From contig CAZKFG010000001.1 of assembly GCA_964551985.1 (NCBI GenBank), positions 62,001 to 126,000 on the forward strand: a DNA stretch of 64,000 nucleotides, in the 5' to 3' direction. Shown here piece after piece: positions 35,060-43,444 of this stretch; the first letter of the stretch is position 1; each line of letters opens with the position of its first letter. The position numbers were made by a program, and so were the translations under genes. The notes under the pieces are model-generated. The model made no database searches, had not been told where the DNA came from, and was given only the letters and a program-made list of their open reading frames with translations. The stretch is from CAZKFG01 sp964551985 (GTDB lineage: Bacteria > Bacillota > Negativicutes > Acidaminococcales > JAISLQ01).

Positions 35060-36469
35060 TTATTCTCCGTTGAAAAATTCTAAGTACAACCAACTATCAT
35101 TATAAAGTTTTTTAACATCCCTGTGCGCACAACGCACTCCACAAATCCACAATATACCTTCTTTATCTAATACTAAAGGAATATCATCACGTTTATCAAA
35201 AGGAATTTTACTGTCAATAAAAAATTCTTTTAGTTTTTTATGCTTACCGCCCATACCTGAAGGACAAAAAACATCTCCGGCTAATCTTGTACGAACGATT
35301 AAAAATTCTTGCGCTATCTCTATTGGGAAAACAGCTATACTATGTTGCCGCACTTTAGGTTTAGCTCCACGAAAAATTGAAGCTCTAATTATTTTTTTGT
35401 TAGGCAAAACTACTTTACCTGGGATACTAAGCTTATATTCACCAAAAACGACCTTTTCGTCTTTTTTAAATTGGTGTTTTGAAAAAATCAAATTAGAATA
35501 ATCTTTTTTTACATACAGCTTATTTGGCAAAACTATTTGTGTATTTAGGTTACCATTACAAATCAATTTTAACACATCTGCTACATGTTTTGAACTAAAA
35601 TATGCTCTTTCATCTTGAGTAGCCAAAGTTTTCATTGTCAATAGAATAATTCTGCTCAACAAACTAGATGATATCTTTCCTAACTTTTCCAACGGGAAAA
35701 TTATATCGCCATTTTTCCTTTGCGCCAAATTTAAAAACGATTCTTGCGCTAAGCCCTTCAAAAAAGTAGCATCTTTACTTAACATATCTGCCATATTACA
35801 AAGTGAATGAACTATCTGAGGGTTATATTTTTGCAAAACTGGCATAAGTTCCATTCGCACTTTATTGCGCAAATATTTTTTATCCTGGTTTGTACTATCT
35901 ACCCGATAAGCAATCTTATTTTGCTTACAAAAATCTTCTATAATTTCACGCTCTGCAAACAAAAACGGTCTTATAATGTTGTTATTTTTAGCTTTAATCC
36001 CTGTAAGTCCATCAAGTAAACTACCACGCAAAATATTCATTATTACTGTCTGGGCATTATCTTCTTTGTTATGAGCAACAGCAATTGCTGAACAGTTTTT
36101 CTCTCTCGCCACTTCATTTAATACTTTATAGCGTAAAATTCTTGCGGCTTCTTCTAATGAGAGCTTATTTTCTTTGGCAAAATTCGGCACATTGATTTCT
36201 TTTATACAAAAATCAATTCCCCTAATTCGACAAAAATTTCCTATCCACAAAGCGTCATCTTTAGCTTCTGTGCCTCTGATATTATGATTAACGTGGCAAA
36301 CGGCAATTTCATACTTTAAAGAATGTGCCAGAAGTTTTAATACCTCTAAAAGAGCAACGGAGTCCGCTCCACCAGAGCAAGCAATTAATACACGCTCACC
36401 TGGAGTAATTAAAGAATTGTCTTCAATATAGTTTTTTGTTCTTGTAATCAAAAAATCTTTGCGTTCCAA
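35060..36469 (-). CDS. tilS: tRNA(Ile)-lysidine synthase TilS
   Basis: Modifies C34 of the minor isoleucine tRNA so that it reads AUA. The PP-loop is ACSGGADSVALL, followed by the N-terminal domain with VCHVNHNIRGTEAKDDALW, a linker and the C-terminal TilS domain ending KIPFDKRDDIPLVLDKEGILWICGVR-like. 469 residues, TTG start behind GGAGG. In B. subtilis spoIIE lies just before tilS; here the S1 protein gene is directly upstream. Confidence 0.97.
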   Translation of the reverse strand: MERKDFLITRTKNYIEDNSLITPGERVLIACSGGADSVALLEVLKLLAHSLKYEIAVCHVNHNIRGTEAKDDALWIGNFCRIRGIDFCIKEINVPNFAKENKLSLEEAARILRYKVLNEVAREKNCSAIAVAHNKEDNAQTVIMNILRGSLLDGLTGIKAKNNNIIRPFLFAEREIIEDFCKQNKIAYRVDSTNQDKKYLRNKVRMELMPVLQKYNPQIVHSLCNMADMLSKDATFLKGLAQESFLNLAQRKNGDIIFPLEKLGKISSSLLSRIILLTMKTLATQDERAYFSSKHVADVLKLICNGNLNTQIVLPNKLYVKKDYSNLIFSKHQFKKDEKVVFGEYKLSIPGKVVLPNKKIIRASIFRGAKPKVRQHSIAVFPIEIAQEFLIVRTRLAGDVFCPSGMGGKHKKLKEFFIDSKIPFDKRDDIPLVLDKEGILWICGVRCAHRDVKKLYNDSWLYLEFFNGE

Positions 36470-36494
36470 ATTGCCTCCATATTACAATAGCAAA

Positions 36495-36518
36495 AAAAGC
36501 ATTCTGCGGAATGCTTTT
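36495..36518 (-). terminator. Terminator behind the S1-domain protein gene
   Basis: AAAAGCATTC and GAATGCTTTT surround a 4-nt loop, and seven T follow on the minus strand. Confidence 0.8.
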
Positions 36519-36548
36519 AAATGTAACAAAAATAAAACATAGCTATTA

Positions 36549-36998
36549 TCAACCATTTCTACGACTGGCACCACGACCGCCGCGCTTGGATTCTGTATTT
36601 TTTTTCAAATCGGTCAGTCTATCATCACTATCTTTTAAAAACCTACTTATCTTGTCTTCAAAAGACGGAGCTGGATAAGATGGTTTTAAAACAGGTTTTG
36701 GCGCTGCCTGTCTAAAATATGGTCTTTCTTCATTATTAACAGCCGGTTTAGGAGGATTCGCCTCTATTATCAACTGTTTAATTGATAAACCAATTTTACC
36801 ACGATTATCAATTGACAGAATCTTAACTTTAACCTTCTCACGCTCTTTTAAAAAGTCATTTACGTTTTTCACATAGACATTAGAAACCTCAGAGATATGA
36901 ATTAAACCCACCTTGTTATCAGGCAAATCAACAAAAGCTCCGAAATTTGTAATGCCAGCAACAACGCCTTCTACTACGGCACCTACTTCTAAAGACAT
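36549..36998 (-). CDS. S1 RNA-binding domain protein (YabR-like)
   Basis: 149 residues: one S1 domain (about 3-75, EVGAVVEGVVAGITNFGAFVDL and GLIHISEVSN) and a basic, Gly/Arg-rich tail ending SKRGGRGASRRNG. This is the general-stress S1 protein found between divIC and tilS in Firmicutes. It likely binds RNA or ribosomes; the exact role is not established from sequence. Confidence 0.92.
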   Translation of the reverse strand: MSLEVGAVVEGVVAGITNFGAFVDLPDNKVGLIHISEVSNVYVKNVNDFLKEREKVKVKILSIDNRGKIGLSIKQLIIEANPPKPAVNNEERPYFRQAAPKPVLKPSYPAPSFEDKISRFLKDSDDRLTDLKKNTESKRGGRGASRRNG

Positions 36999-37086
36999 TT
37001 AAACGATAATCCTCCTTAAGAGTTAAACTTACAAAGTAATTATAACCTTGACAATTTTCTTTTGTCAACAAAACTTGCCTAATTAA

Positions 37087-37359
37087 TTATTTTACTGTAA
37101 CAGGTATCTCCATTGTTTTTACCATATTATAATCTTCACGTGCAACTTTTTCTATATACTTTGGATCATTTACCATTTTTTGTTCTTCTTTTAGTGCCTC
37201 GTGTCTCTTTTCAAGCTCAGTTATATTACTTTTTGTAGCGTTTATCTGTTGGTTGATTTGGTATATCTTGATTTCTTGCTGGACAATCCTAAACGCAAAA
37301 AATAAAAATAAAACCATAAATATAAGCTTAAACATATTTATTTTTTTACGTTTACGCAT
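37087..37359 (-). CDS. divIC: Septum formation initiator DivIC/FtsB-like
   Basis: A 90-residue bitopic membrane protein: basic N-terminus, one helix (FKLIFMVLFLFFAFRIV) and a coiled coil (about 30-65), ending KYIEKVAREDYNMVK, the family signature. It belongs to the division complex with FtsL and FtsQ/DivIB. Order divIC then S1 protein then tilS is as in B. subtilis. Confidence 0.93.
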   Translation of the reverse strand: MRKRKKINMFKLIFMVLFLFFAFRIVQQEIKIYQINQQINATKSNITELEKRHEALKEEQKMVNDPKYIEKVAREDYNMVKTMEIPVTVK

Positions 37360-37385
37360 AAAATCACCACAAATCTTTTCTTTTC

Positions 37386-37415
37386 ATTATACCATTGAAA
37401 AAAACTTTTTTTCAA
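37386..37415 (-). promoter_or_regulatory. Promoter of the divIC operon
   Basis: On the minus strand TTGAAA (37415-37410) and TATAAT (37391-37386) are separated by 18 nt. The 37395-37415 stretch is also a perfect A/T-rich inverted repeat and may double as a weak pstA terminator. Confidence 0.65.
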
Positions 37416-37423
37416 CGTTTTTC

Positions 37424-38293
37424 TCAGTTCAAACCTGCGTGTTTTTTACTTAACTTCATCAAAAAAACAAATATTGTATTCATTATCAAAACAAGAATAA
37501 CCAAAAGCGCCGCACTACCATTAGCTATTTGTATATAATCAGGCACAAGACCAACTGACATTACATACCACATATGTACTGCTAAAGTCTCACCCGAAGC
37601 AAACAAATCAAAATCACCCATAAAGCGCGATACAGTCGTTCCGGCAGTAAAAATAAGTATTGCACTTTCTCCGACCGCCCTACCACAAGTGAGCATAAGT
37701 CCTGTAATTATTCCAGGCAAAGCTGCAGGAAGAACAACATTTTTTATAGTCTGCCATTTTGTTGCACCAAGTGCCAAACTTGCCTCACGATATGTTTGTG
37801 GAACTTGCCTTAAACTTTGCTCTGTAACCGTAACTAAAAGTGGTAAATTAAGCAATACTAGTGCCAAAGCACCACCTATTATGCTAAAACCAAAGCGCAA
37901 AAAGTTAATAAAAATAATCATACCAAAAAGTCCTAAAACGATAGAAGGCACTGACGACAAGCAAGCTATACAAGTTCTAATGGTATTTGTCAAAAAGTTG
38001 TTTTTAGCATACTCATTTAAGTAAACAGCCGCACCCACTGCAATAGGCACAGATACCAGCATTGATATAGTCAAAATATAAAGGGTATTAAACAGCTGAG
38101 CACCAACCCCACCACCTGCCTTATTATCTTTAGATGCACCAAAAATAAAATCAAAAGACAATACAGGTAAGCCTTTATATAAAATATATCCTAAAAATAA
38201 AAACAGTATTAAAAGTAGCAAAAAACCAACTGCCCAGAAAAAGCCCATAGCTATTTTGTTATGCAATTTGTTCTTTTGTGCAAAACTATCCAT
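37424..38293 (-). CDS. pstA: Phosphate ABC transporter permease PstA
   Basis: Inner-membrane permease, about 289 residues, six helices, with the EAA-type loop YREASLALGATKWQTIKNVVLPAALPGI. ATG 38293 (AAGGAAGG upstream) is used; the frame extends to 38317 inside pstC. It is last in the operon, whereas in most pst operons pstB and phoU follow it. Confidence 0.96.
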   Translation of the reverse strand: MDSFAQKNKLHNKIAMGFFWAVGFLLLLILFLFLGYILYKGLPVLSFDFIFGASKDNKAGGGVGAQLFNTLYILTISMLVSVPIAVGAAVYLNEYAKNNFLTNTIRTCIACLSSVPSIVLGLFGMIIFINFLRFGFSIIGGALALVLLNLPLLVTVTEQSLRQVPQTYREASLALGATKWQTIKNVVLPAALPGIITGLMLTCGRAVGESAILIFTAGTTVSRFMGDFDLFASGETLAVHMWYVMSVGLVPDYIQIANGSAALLVILVLIMNTIFVFLMKLSKKHAGLN

Positions 38294-38294
38294 A

Positions 38295-39194
38295 TCAAAC
38301 AGCCTTCCTTGCTGCAATTTTTTTGACGAGAATAATCATTAAAAGGCAAACTAACAATAAAACAAATGCCATTAAAAAAAGCGAATTGCTCCATGCAGAA
38401 CCAAAAGGAGTATTACCCATCTCAATTACTATCTCACTAGGCAAAGTGCTTGTCGGGGAAAACAAAGAATTTGCAATTTTCGGAGCGTTGCCAATAACCA
38501 TCTGTACTGCCATTGTCTCGCCAATAGCCCTTGTCATACCCAAAATTATCGCCGTAATAATACCATTCGATGCCGCAGGCAATGTTATATGCCAAATTGT
38601 TTGCCAGTAAGTTGCCCCCATAGCTAAAGAACCTTCTTCAAGTGGTTTAGGAACGGCTTTGATAGCATCTTCGCAGATACTTATAACTGTCGGCAAAATC
38701 ATAATACTTAAAATAAATGCCGCTGTAAAAATACCAAAACCACTAGGAACACCAAAAAATTCTCTAACAAAAGGCACAATAACTGTAAGACCAATATATC
38801 CATACACAACAGAAGGTATTGCCATATAAAGACTAATCGCTGGCTTCATAAAAGCATAAAGTTTTGCTGGCGCAATTTTCGTCATAAAAACAGCACCAGC
38901 AATACCTAATGGACCGCCGATTAAAATTGCCAGTAATGTAACAAAAAAGCTTCCCGAAATAAAGCTCAAAGCACCAAATTTATCGGCAAATGGATTCCAT
39001 TTAGAACTAAAGAAAAATTCAGATGGATTAACCTCCAAAAAAGTCTGCAATCCTTGCTGCCCGATAAAAACAAATACAGCAAAAACTGCAATTGCCATAA
39101 ATAAAGCGCAAGCAACAAAGCAATTTTTTGCTACCCTATCAAAAAATTGCCTACTAGCATCATATTTTAATGTCTTTTGCTCATCAACATTCAT
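38295..39194 (-). CDS. pstC: Phosphate ABC transporter permease PstC
   Basis: 299 residues, six-helix permease with LEEGSLAMGATYWQTIWHITLPAASNGI and FVREFFGVPSGFGIFTAAF. It forms the channel with PstA and follows pstS. The stop is 1 nt before the pstA ATG. Confidence 0.96.
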   Translation of the reverse strand: MNVDEQKTLKYDASRQFFDRVAKNCFVACALFMAIAVFAVFVFIGQQGLQTFLEVNPSEFFFSSKWNPFADKFGALSFISGSFFVTLLAILIGGPLGIAGAVFMTKIAPAKLYAFMKPAISLYMAIPSVVYGYIGLTVIVPFVREFFGVPSGFGIFTAAFILSIMILPTVISICEDAIKAVPKPLEEGSLAMGATYWQTIWHITLPAASNGIITAIILGMTRAIGETMAVQMVIGNAPKIANSLFSPTSTLPSEIVIEMGNTPFGSAWSNSLFLMAFVLLLVCLLMIILVKKIAARKAV

Positions 39195-39212
39195 AAATAT
39201 AGAGTTTCCTCG

Positions 39213-40061
39213 TTAATATTTTATTTTATCCATAGGAATAAAAGAATTATCCTGCACATATTGTTTTTGAAATTCATCACTTTTAACAAAATCAATAAAC
39301 GCCTTTACAGCCCCTTTAGGCTCGCCTTTTGTGTACATTCTACCTAAAGCATAAATAGGATATTTACCATTTTGCACATTGTCAATACTATATTTTTCTC
39401 CATTATAGCTCAAAACCTTAATAGCTGGGCTGGCATAAGCAGCATCAACATAACCAATAGCGCCTGGAGTTGTCGCAACAGCAGTTCTTAGCGCACCATT
39501 AGAATCTTGTATAATCTGCTCGTCTGTAAAGCTCTCTGCGTCCATAACTTTTTGTTCTATAGTAATGCGTGAACCTGAACTAAGAGATCTACCGATAACA
39601 ATAATTTTTTGGTCTTTACCGCCAACTTGATTCCAATTTGTTATCTTACCTGTAAAAATATCCTTATACTGCTGTTTTGTCAAGCTGTCTACTGTAACAT
39701 CTTTATTTGCAATAAAAATAAACGGGATACCGACAAAAACATGTTCGACAAGACCTTTGTTTTGCAAAGACTTTTGCAAAGCAACATCAGAATTTCCTAT
39801 ATCGACATATCCTGATATCACCTGATTTTGACCAGTAAATGAACCACCTGCTGAAATATTTAAGGTTATCTTCGCATATTTTTTATAAAAATCTTCTTGC
39901 CCTGCCTTTAAAAGTGGCAGTAATGCTGATGAGCCTGAGGCTGTAACTTTTCCTGATAACTCACCTGTATTTTGGGCTTTGTCTTTACAGGCAGTAAGAA
40001 AGATAAGCACCATAATACAAACAACTAACAAAAAAACTTTTGCTAAGTTAAATTTTTTCAC
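39213..40061 (-). CDS. pstS: Phosphate-binding lipoprotein PstS
   Basis: Extracytoplasmic phosphate receptor of about 282 residues. The GTG at 40061 (AAGGTG six nt upstream) gives a lipoprotein signal with lipobox LTAC. Binding-site segments are TASGSSALLPLL, SAGGSFTGQNQVISG-like and GRSLSSGSRITIEQ. It follows phoU with a short gap, an unusual position. Confidence 0.95.
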   Translation of the reverse strand: MKKFNLAKVFLLVVCIMVLIFLTACKDKAQNTGELSGKVTASGSSALLPLLKAGQEDFYKKYAKITLNISAGGSFTGQNQVISGYVDIGNSDVALQKSLQNKGLVEHVFVGIPFIFIANKDVTVDSLTKQQYKDIFTGKITNWNQVGGKDQKIIVIGRSLSSGSRITIEQKVMDAESFTDEQIIQDSNGALRTAVATTPGAIGYVDAAYASPAIKVLSYNGEKYSIDNVQNGKYPIYALGRMYTKGEPKGAVKAFIDFVKSDEFQKQYVQDNSFIPMDKIKY

Positions 40062-40072
40062 TACAATCACCT

Positions 40073-40717
40073 TTAATCAAGTCTTTGTCCAGTAACCAAG
40101 TATGCCACACTTTCAGCAATATTTTTCGCATGATCGCCTATGCGTTCTAAACATCTTGTAATATAAAGCAATTGACTTGCTTGGTTGATAGTTGAACTAT
40201 CTGCAATCATAAATTCCAATAACTCTCTTAATAGATAATCGCATAAATCATCAACCTCGTCATCCGCCTGACATACAGATTTTGCAAGCTCTACATCCAT
40301 TTGCACATAAGCATTTAGAGCATTTGTCAACATTATTCTCGCTAAATTTGCCATTTTGGGAATATCAACAAGTTTTTTCATCAAAGGCTGAGTCCCAATT
40401 TCCAAAGTCACCTCAGCAATATTTTTTGCATGATCACCTATTCTCTCTAAGTCAATAGTTATTTTAAGTGCAGTACTTAAAATACGCAAATCTTTTGCCA
40501 TGGGCTGTTGAAGTGCTATTAGCATCAAACTTTTATCTTCTATTTCCAGTTGAAGGGCATCAATCTTTTTATCTTCTGCAATAACATTTTTCGCCGTTTC
40601 TAAATCTTGTCCTGCCAAAGATACAATTGCTCTTTCAAGGGCAACATCCACCATATTTCCCATTGTCATTAAGTCTTGTTGCAATTGTTTTAAGCTGTTT
40701 TCAAAATTTTGTCTCAT
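40073..40717 (-). CDS. phoU: Phosphate transport regulator PhoU
   Basis: 214 residues, two repeated three-helix bundles, each with the metal-binding ERIGDHAKNIAE motif (IDLERIGDHAKNIAEV and CLERIGDHAKNIAESV). It negatively controls PstSCAB and the Pho response. Its ATG overlaps the pstB stop as TGATG. Confidence 0.97.
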   Translation of the reverse strand: MRQNFENSLKQLQQDLMTMGNMVDVALERAIVSLAGQDLETAKNVIAEDKKIDALQLEIEDKSLMLIALQQPMAKDLRILSTALKITIDLERIGDHAKNIAEVTLEIGTQPLMKKLVDIPKMANLARIMLTNALNAYVQMDVELAKSVCQADDEVDDLCDYLLRELLEFMIADSSTINQASQLLYITRCLERIGDHAKNIAESVAYLVTGQRLD

Positions 40718-41475
40718 CAGCCAAACCTCCCGCTTATATAATCTTCTGTCCTCTTATCTGTTGGTTGAATAAATAGTTGAGTTGTCTTTTGATGTTCTAT
40801 CATCTCGCCATTTAAAAAAAAGGCTGTATAATCTGACACCCTTGCCGCTTGCTGCATATTGTGCGTAACAATGACAATAGTATATTCTGTCTTTAAGTTT
40901 TCTATCAGTTCTTCTACCTTCATAGTTGAAATCGGGTCAAGTGCTGAACACGGCTCATCCATCAACAAAACCTCTGGATCAACTGCCAAAAGTCTAGCTA
41001 TACAAAGCCTTTGCTGCTGTCCACCTGACATACCCATAGCAGAACTATAAAGCCTATCTTTTACTTCATCCCAAAGTGCTGAACCTTTTAAACTTTTTTC
41101 CACAATCTCATCGAGATCTTTTTTTGTTGGGTTGCCATGAATTCTAGGACCGTAAGCAATATTATCATAAATACTCATAGGAAAAGGATTTGGTCTTTGA
41201 AAAACCATACCTACACGCTTTCTCAAATTTACAATATCCATACTGTTAGAGTAAATATCCTGACCATCAATTAGAATTTGACCAGTAATTTTGACATTTT
41301 CTATCAAATCATTCATGCGATTTAAAGTTTTCAAAAAAGTTGATTTTCCGCAACCACTAGGTCCAATCAAAGCGACAACAGATTTGGGTAAAACATTTAA
41401 GTCTATGCCTTTTAGTGCTTGATTTTCGCCATAATACAACTTTAGATCATGCACTTTTATTTTCTCTTGAGTCAT
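40717..41475 (-). CDS. pstB: Phosphate ABC transporter ATPase PstB
   Basis: ATP-binding subunit of about 252 residues, with Walker A GPSGCGKSTFLKTLNRM, signature MSGGQQQRLCIAR, Walker B EVLLMDEPCSALDPIS and the PstB-specific MNDLIENVKITGQI. ATG 41475 follows GGAGG; an in-frame TTG at 41487 overlaps the site. It is the first gene of the operon here. Confidence 0.98.
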   Translation of the reverse strand: MTQEKIKVHDLKLYYGENQALKGIDLNVLPKSVVALIGPSGCGKSTFLKTLNRMNDLIENVKITGQILIDGQDIYSNSMDIVNLRKRVGMVFQRPNPFPMSIYDNIAYGPRIHGNPTKKDLDEIVEKSLKGSALWDEVKDRLYSSAMGMSGGQQQRLCIARLLAVDPEVLLMDEPCSALDPISTMKVEELIENLKTEYTIVIVTHNMQQAARVSDYTAFFLNGEMIEHQKTTQLFIQPTDKRTEDYISGRFG

Positions 41476-41511
41476 TTTATCCTCCAACAGTTTACATATA
41501 CTATCCTTATA

Positions 41512-41540
41512 ACTATAACAAAAAAAATGACTTTTGTTAA
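41512..41540 (-). promoter_or_regulatory. Promoter of the pst operon
   Basis: TTAACA and TATAGT on the minus strand are 17 nt apart, about 35 nt before pstB. TTAACA is also the repeat unit of Gram-positive PhoP boxes, so PhoP could bind there, but I do not see a full repeated box. Confidence 0.6.
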
Positions 41541-41557
41541 TTCTTTCATAAAAATAA

Positions 41558-41583
41558 AAAAGGTCAGTTTAGACTGACCTTTT
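41558..41583 (-). terminator. Terminator of hup
   Basis: AAAAGGTCAGT and ACTGACCTTTT flank a 4-nt loop right behind the hup stop codon, separating hup from the pst operon. Confidence 0.85.
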
Positions 41584-41589
41584 AAAAAA

Positions 41590-41865
41590 CTATTTTTTTA
41601 CAGTATCTTTAAAGTCTTTACCAGCTTTAAAAACAGGAACTTTAGTTGCAGGGATTTGTATTTCTGCACCGGTTTTTGGATTTTTACCTTTGCGAGCTTG
41701 CCTTTGCTTACAATCAAATGTTCCAAAACCTATGATTTGTACTTTATTTTCTGCGGCAACAGATTCTTTTATGCTATCTACCATAGCATTGACTGCTTTT
41801 TCGGCATCCTTTTTAGTAAATCCTGCTTTTTCAGCAACACTTGCGATAAGTTCTGTTTTATTCAT
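41590..41865 (-). CDS. hup: DNA-binding protein HU
   Basis: A 91-residue nucleoid protein beginning MNKTELIASVAEKAGFTKKDAEKAVNAM, with the DNA-binding arm GFGTFDCKQRQARKGKNPKTG. It lies behind mazG as in other Firmicutes, with its own promoter and terminator. GGAGG precedes the ATG. Confidence 0.98.
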   Translation of the reverse strand: MNKTELIASVAEKAGFTKKDAEKAVNAMVDSIKESVAAENKVQIIGFGTFDCKQRQARKGKNPKTGAEIQIPATKVPVFKAGKDFKDTVKK

Positions 41866-41890
41866 TCTTTATTCCTCCTAGAATATTTTT

Positions 41891-41915
41891 ATGCTGACAA
41901 TCATAAATTCAGCAT
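41891..41915 (-). other. Stem-loop in the hup leader
   Basis: ATGCTGA and TCAGCAT form a 7-bp stem with an 11-nt loop, between the promoter and the ribosome-binding site of hup. There is no T-run, so it is not a terminator. It could affect mRNA stability or translation. Confidence 0.4.
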
Positions 41916-41948
41916 TATTGAAACTGACTTTATTATGTATTCTATGCT

Positions 41949-41977
41949 ATCGTAAAATATCCTGCTAAATATTGCAA
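41949..41977 (-). promoter_or_regulatory. Promoter of hup
   Basis: TTGCAA and TACGAT on the minus strand are 17 nt apart, about 75 nt upstream of the hup start. Confidence 0.6.
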
Positions 41978-41986
41978 GTTTTTTTA

Positions 41987-43444
41987 TTAAAATAATTCAC
42001 TCTCTTTAATTTTTGACCTGTTCCAAAACTCATCTAACTGTTCTAGCGAAAAATCTTTCCACGTCTTTCCAGATTTTTCAACCTGCTTTTCAACATAAGA
42101 AAACCTTTGTTTAAAACGCTTATTTGCCATATTTAAAGCAACTTCACTGCTAACTTTCAAGTGCCTTGCCAAATTAACTATAGAAAAAATAACATCACCT
42201 AACTCATGCTCTATTTCTTTTTTGTCATTTTCTTTTATTGCCTGACGAAGTTCAACAATTTCTTCCGTTATCTTATCCCAAACAGGACTTATATCCTGCC
42301 AGTCAAAACCTACTTTTGCTACTTTTGATTGGATTTTTTGACAACAAAGCAGTGCTGGCAAATATCTAGGAATACCGTCTAGTACATTTTTTCTATCTTT
42401 GTATTGTTCTTTTTTTATCTTCTCCCAATTATCCAACACTTGCTGAGAGTTTTCTACAGTAATTTCACCAAAAACATGCGGATGTCTTGTATGCATCTTT
42501 TGTACAATTTTATCGACAACGTCTTGCATACTAAACAAGTTGTTTTCTTCGGCAATGCGAGCGTGGAAAACAACCTGCAAAAGCAAATCGCCAAGTTCAT
42601 CACAAAGCTCTTGCTCATCTTCATTATCTATAGCATCAATAACTTCATAGGCTTCTTCTATTAAATTTTGCCTTAAAGACTTGTGGTCTTGTTCAATGTC
42701 CCAAGGACAACCACCTGGTGAGCGCAAAATTTCAATAGTATCAATAAGAGGATTTAAATTAATATTCCCATTGGGCATTTTGGGAACATACAGACAGGTC
42801 AAATGATTAATATCTTTTTGTCTATCCAATTCCAATAAAGGTATTTCAATTATTTTTTGCTCAGGTAAGCCTAAATTTTGCAAAAGCACTACTTTATAAT
42901 CATCGCCATAAATATCCATAAGACTTATTTTGACATCTGATGCTATTGTTCTGTCATAAATTTGCCCAACTATCATATTTATATTCTTACGGTTTAAGCT
43001 ATCTTGACCTAAAGCATCAACTATGCAAATGCCATCAATAGGGTCTATGTTTAGTTCACTAAAAACAATATCCAAAAAGCTAATAGCAGGGAAAACTTTC
43101 AAAGGAATATTTTTCTCTTTTGCCTGTTTACGCAGTAGTACAACTGTTTTTTCTGCAACTTGCGGACTACCAGGAACAGCATAAACAATTTTTTTATCTT
43201 GGGCTTTGTCAAGACAAATATCTACAATTTTTTGGTAAACACTTTCAAAATCATCATTTTCATAACAATAATCAAGCGTTATATATTTAATATTATGTTG
43301 ACTCAAATAATCTACACAAGGATGTTTATATGTTCTTAGTATAACTTCATCAGCTTTTTGCATCTCCTCAATTGTCTGCAAGGATATATGTTCATAAGCA
43401 CCAGGTCCAAGTCCTACAATTGTTATACCATTATTATTTATCAT
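41987..43444 (-). CDS. mazG: MazG pyrophosphohydrolase fused to a tetrapyrrole methylase-like domain (YabN-like)
   Basis: 485 residues. The N-terminal methylase-like domain (about 1-215, ITIVGLGPGAYEHISLQT and VYAVPGSPQVAEKTV) is followed by two MazG repeats. The first has EEAYEVIDAIDNEDEQELCDELGDLLLQ with the metal-binding EExxE and ExxD set, the second IEHELGDVIFSIVNLARHL. MazG hydrolyses nucleoside triphosphates to limit damaged or regulatory nucleotides; the fused form occurs in B. subtilis YabN at the same locus. GGTGAAAG precedes the ATG. Confidence 0.95.
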   Translation of the reverse strand: MINNNGITIVGLGPGAYEHISLQTIEEMQKADEVILRTYKHPCVDYLSQHNIKYITLDYCYENDDFESVYQKIVDICLDKAQDKKIVYAVPGSPQVAEKTVVLLRKQAKEKNIPLKVFPAISFLDIVFSELNIDPIDGICIVDALGQDSLNRKNINMIVGQIYDRTIASDVKISLMDIYGDDYKVVLLQNLGLPEQKIIEIPLLELDRQKDINHLTCLYVPKMPNGNINLNPLIDTIEILRSPGGCPWDIEQDHKSLRQNLIEEAYEVIDAIDNEDEQELCDELGDLLLQVVFHARIAEENNLFSMQDVVDKIVQKMHTRHPHVFGEITVENSQQVLDNWEKIKKEQYKDRKNVLDGIPRYLPALLCCQKIQSKVAKVGFDWQDISPVWDKITEEIVELRQAIKENDKKEIEHELGDVIFSIVNLARHLKVSSEVALNMANKRFKQRFSYVEKQVEKSGKTWKDFSLEQLDEFWNRSKIKESELF

